Shown here in pieces: positions 4,745 to 5,517 of a stretch of 5,517 nt of DNA. Below the pieces are notes generated by a model. That model worked only from the letters and a program-made list of their open reading frames with translations. It did no database searches and was not told the DNA's origin. Made by a program: the position numbers and the translations under genes. Numbering within the stretch: the stretch's first letter is position 1; the number at the start of each line of letters is the position of its first letter. This stretch comes from JANWKA01 sp035533815 (lineage in GTDB: Bacteria; Bacteroidota; Bacteroidia; Chitinophagales; Chitinophagaceae): NCBI GenBank assembly GCA_035533815.1, contig DATLTB010000146.1:1-5517 (forward strand), given 5' to 3'.

Positions 4745-5517
4745 TTTCCCGCTTCTTCGCCCGGCGTAACCGCCGCTGCTCCATGGGCACTTCGGAACTA
4801 CCGGACCCTGATAATCCCATTTTCTTTATATTCCTTGCAGCATTGATGTCCCTGTCATGTAATGTTCCACACTGTGGACATTCCCACTCCCGTACCGAAA
4901 GATCAAGTTCATCCAATACATATCCACAATCTGAACAAGTCCTGGAACTGGGAGAAAATCGATTTATCCGGATCAGGTTTTTGCCGTACCAGTTAGATTT
5001 ATACTCCAATTGCCGTACAAATTCACCCCATCCCGAATCCGATATGGAAAGAGACAGATTGTGGTTTTTAATCATGTTCTTGACTGCAAGGTCCTCTACA
5101 ACCAATGTGGTAGCTTGGTTATCACATACTAATTGGGTAGAGAGTTTATGTAAAAAATCATTTCGTTGGTTGGTTATCCTCTCATGTTGTATGGCTACCC
5201 TATGGTTAGCTTTCTTCCTTTCCCCACTTCCTTTCTGGTGATGGAAAGCCCTTCTTTGAAGGATTTTAAGTCTGTCTATTTTCTGTCTTAGGAATTTAGG
5301 GGAAGGAATTTTAATCCCATCGGAAGTAATCACAAAATCCTATAGTCCAAGATCGATCCCCCAGGTATTTCCCGCTTCTATCATTGGTTTCACGGGAAGT
5401 TTTAGTTCTCTATCCACTAAGATAGAAGCGAAGTATTTCCCCGTAGGGGTAATACTAATGGTTACTGTTTTTATCTTACCCTCAAACCTACGGGATAAGA
5501 CTATGGGAATATCCACC
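4728..5517 (-). pseudogene. tnpB: IS200/IS605-type TnpB RNA-guided nuclease, split by an amber stop, 5' end beyond window
   Basis: TnpB is the RNA-guided DNA nuclease carried by IS200/IS605 and IS607 elements and is the ancestor of Cas12. Reading the minus strand from the right edge, 58 codons (5343-5516) cover the end of the N-terminal half, including FEGKIKTVTI and PTGKYFA, and reach WGIDLGL, the RuvC-I motif with its catalytic Asp. The next codon is TAG (5340-5342), where relatives usually have Lys in GLKDF. The frame then continues unbroken as DFVITSDG for 201 more codons after the next possible start, a GTG at 5331-5333. Numbered from that GTG: RuvC-II Glu80 in VVEDL, a zinc ribbon Cys133/Cys136 and Cys152/Cys155, and RuvC-III Asp162 in DRDINAARNI. 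The last 30 residues are a basic tail. All catalytic residues survive, so one base change or a sequencing error separates this from an intact gene. The C-terminal fragment alone lacks RuvC-I and the RNA/target-recognition half and should be inactive. No TnpA gene is in the window. Confidence 0.9.
4762..4775 (-). repeat. GC-rich tetraloop hairpin in the last codons of tnpB
   Basis: On the minus strand CGGCG, loop GTTA, CGCCG forms a perfect 5-bp GC stem within codons for the arginine-rich tail of TnpB. It is much more GC-rich than the surrounding DNA, which fits selection on RNA structure rather than on protein sequence. Confidence 0.5.

Larger units (their letters stand above)
4684..4830 (-). 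ncRNA. Candidate omega-RNA (reRNA) at the tnpB 3' end
   Basis: TnpB nucleases use an RNA made from the 3' end of their own gene and the transposon right end, with the guide taken from flanking DNA. Going downstream on the minus strand there are three perfect stems here: 5 bp with a 4-nt loop (4762-4775, inside the last tnpB codons), 8 bp with a 7-nt loop spanning the stop codon (4722-4744), and 8 bp with a 20-nt loop (4684-4719). None is followed by a T run on this strand, so they are not ordinary terminators. The 3' limit is set at the last stem and the 5' limit is arbitrary. No known covariance model was tested. Because tnpB is broken, the RNA may be a relic. Confidence 0.35.

Noticed and set aside
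4783..5241. Plus-strand open frame of 152 codons
   Set aside because: It lies antisense to the clearly identified TnpB and its cysteine/serine-rich product mirrors the zinc-ribbon codons.
4728..5333. A TnpB-derived, nuclease-dead regulator (TldR type) made from the GTG at 5331-5333
   Set aside because: Such regulators keep the N-terminal RNA- and target-binding half and lose catalytic residues. Here it is the reverse: RuvC-II, the zinc ribbon and RuvC-III remain while the N-terminal half is cut off by the amber codon.

Overview
The window looks like accessory chromosome from a Bacteroidota bacterium, probably close to the Chitinophagales. This is inferred from a secreted protein with a type IX secretion (T9SS) C-terminal sorting domain, no Shine-Dalgarno sequences before the genes, TAnnTTTG-type -7 promoter boxes, and moderate-to-low GC with AT-rich leaders. 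No taxonomic marker gene is present, so the lineage below phylum is a guess.

Layout. Positions 1 to about 870 are a graveyard of insertion sequences read on the minus strand. An IS21-type IstB fragment (1-81) abuts the broken 5' part of an IS66 tnpC (86-474), followed by a frameshifted IS66 tnpB (642 to about 870). Positions 871-1261 hold no protein gene of normal size, but do hold an AT-rich promoter region, a 19-codon leader ORF and a terminator-like hairpin, all just before a plus-strand gene for a 419-aa T9SS-exported surface protein (1262-2521). Tail to tail with it is a minus-strand 14-helix DHA2-family (EmrB/QacA) drug exporter (2631 to 4181 or 4208). Positions 4247-4683 have no confident gene, only an eroded plus-strand reading frame. 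From 4728 to the right edge, on the minus strand, runs an IS200/IS605-type tnpB (RNA-guided nuclease), cut by an in-frame amber codon just after its RuvC-I motif. Its 3' end and immediate downstream DNA carry a run of perfect stem-loops, as expected of an omega-RNA and transposon right end.

The two intact genes do not form an operon; they converge on a 109-bp gap and have unrelated jobs (cell-surface protein, inner-membrane efflux). The most interesting items are the stem-loop array at the tnpB 3' end with the amber-split tnpB, the leader ORF/hairpin before the T9SS gene, and a 13-bp perfect inverted repeat whose arms fall at both breaks in the IS66 tnpC remnant. No clearly new defence or biosynthetic system is visible.
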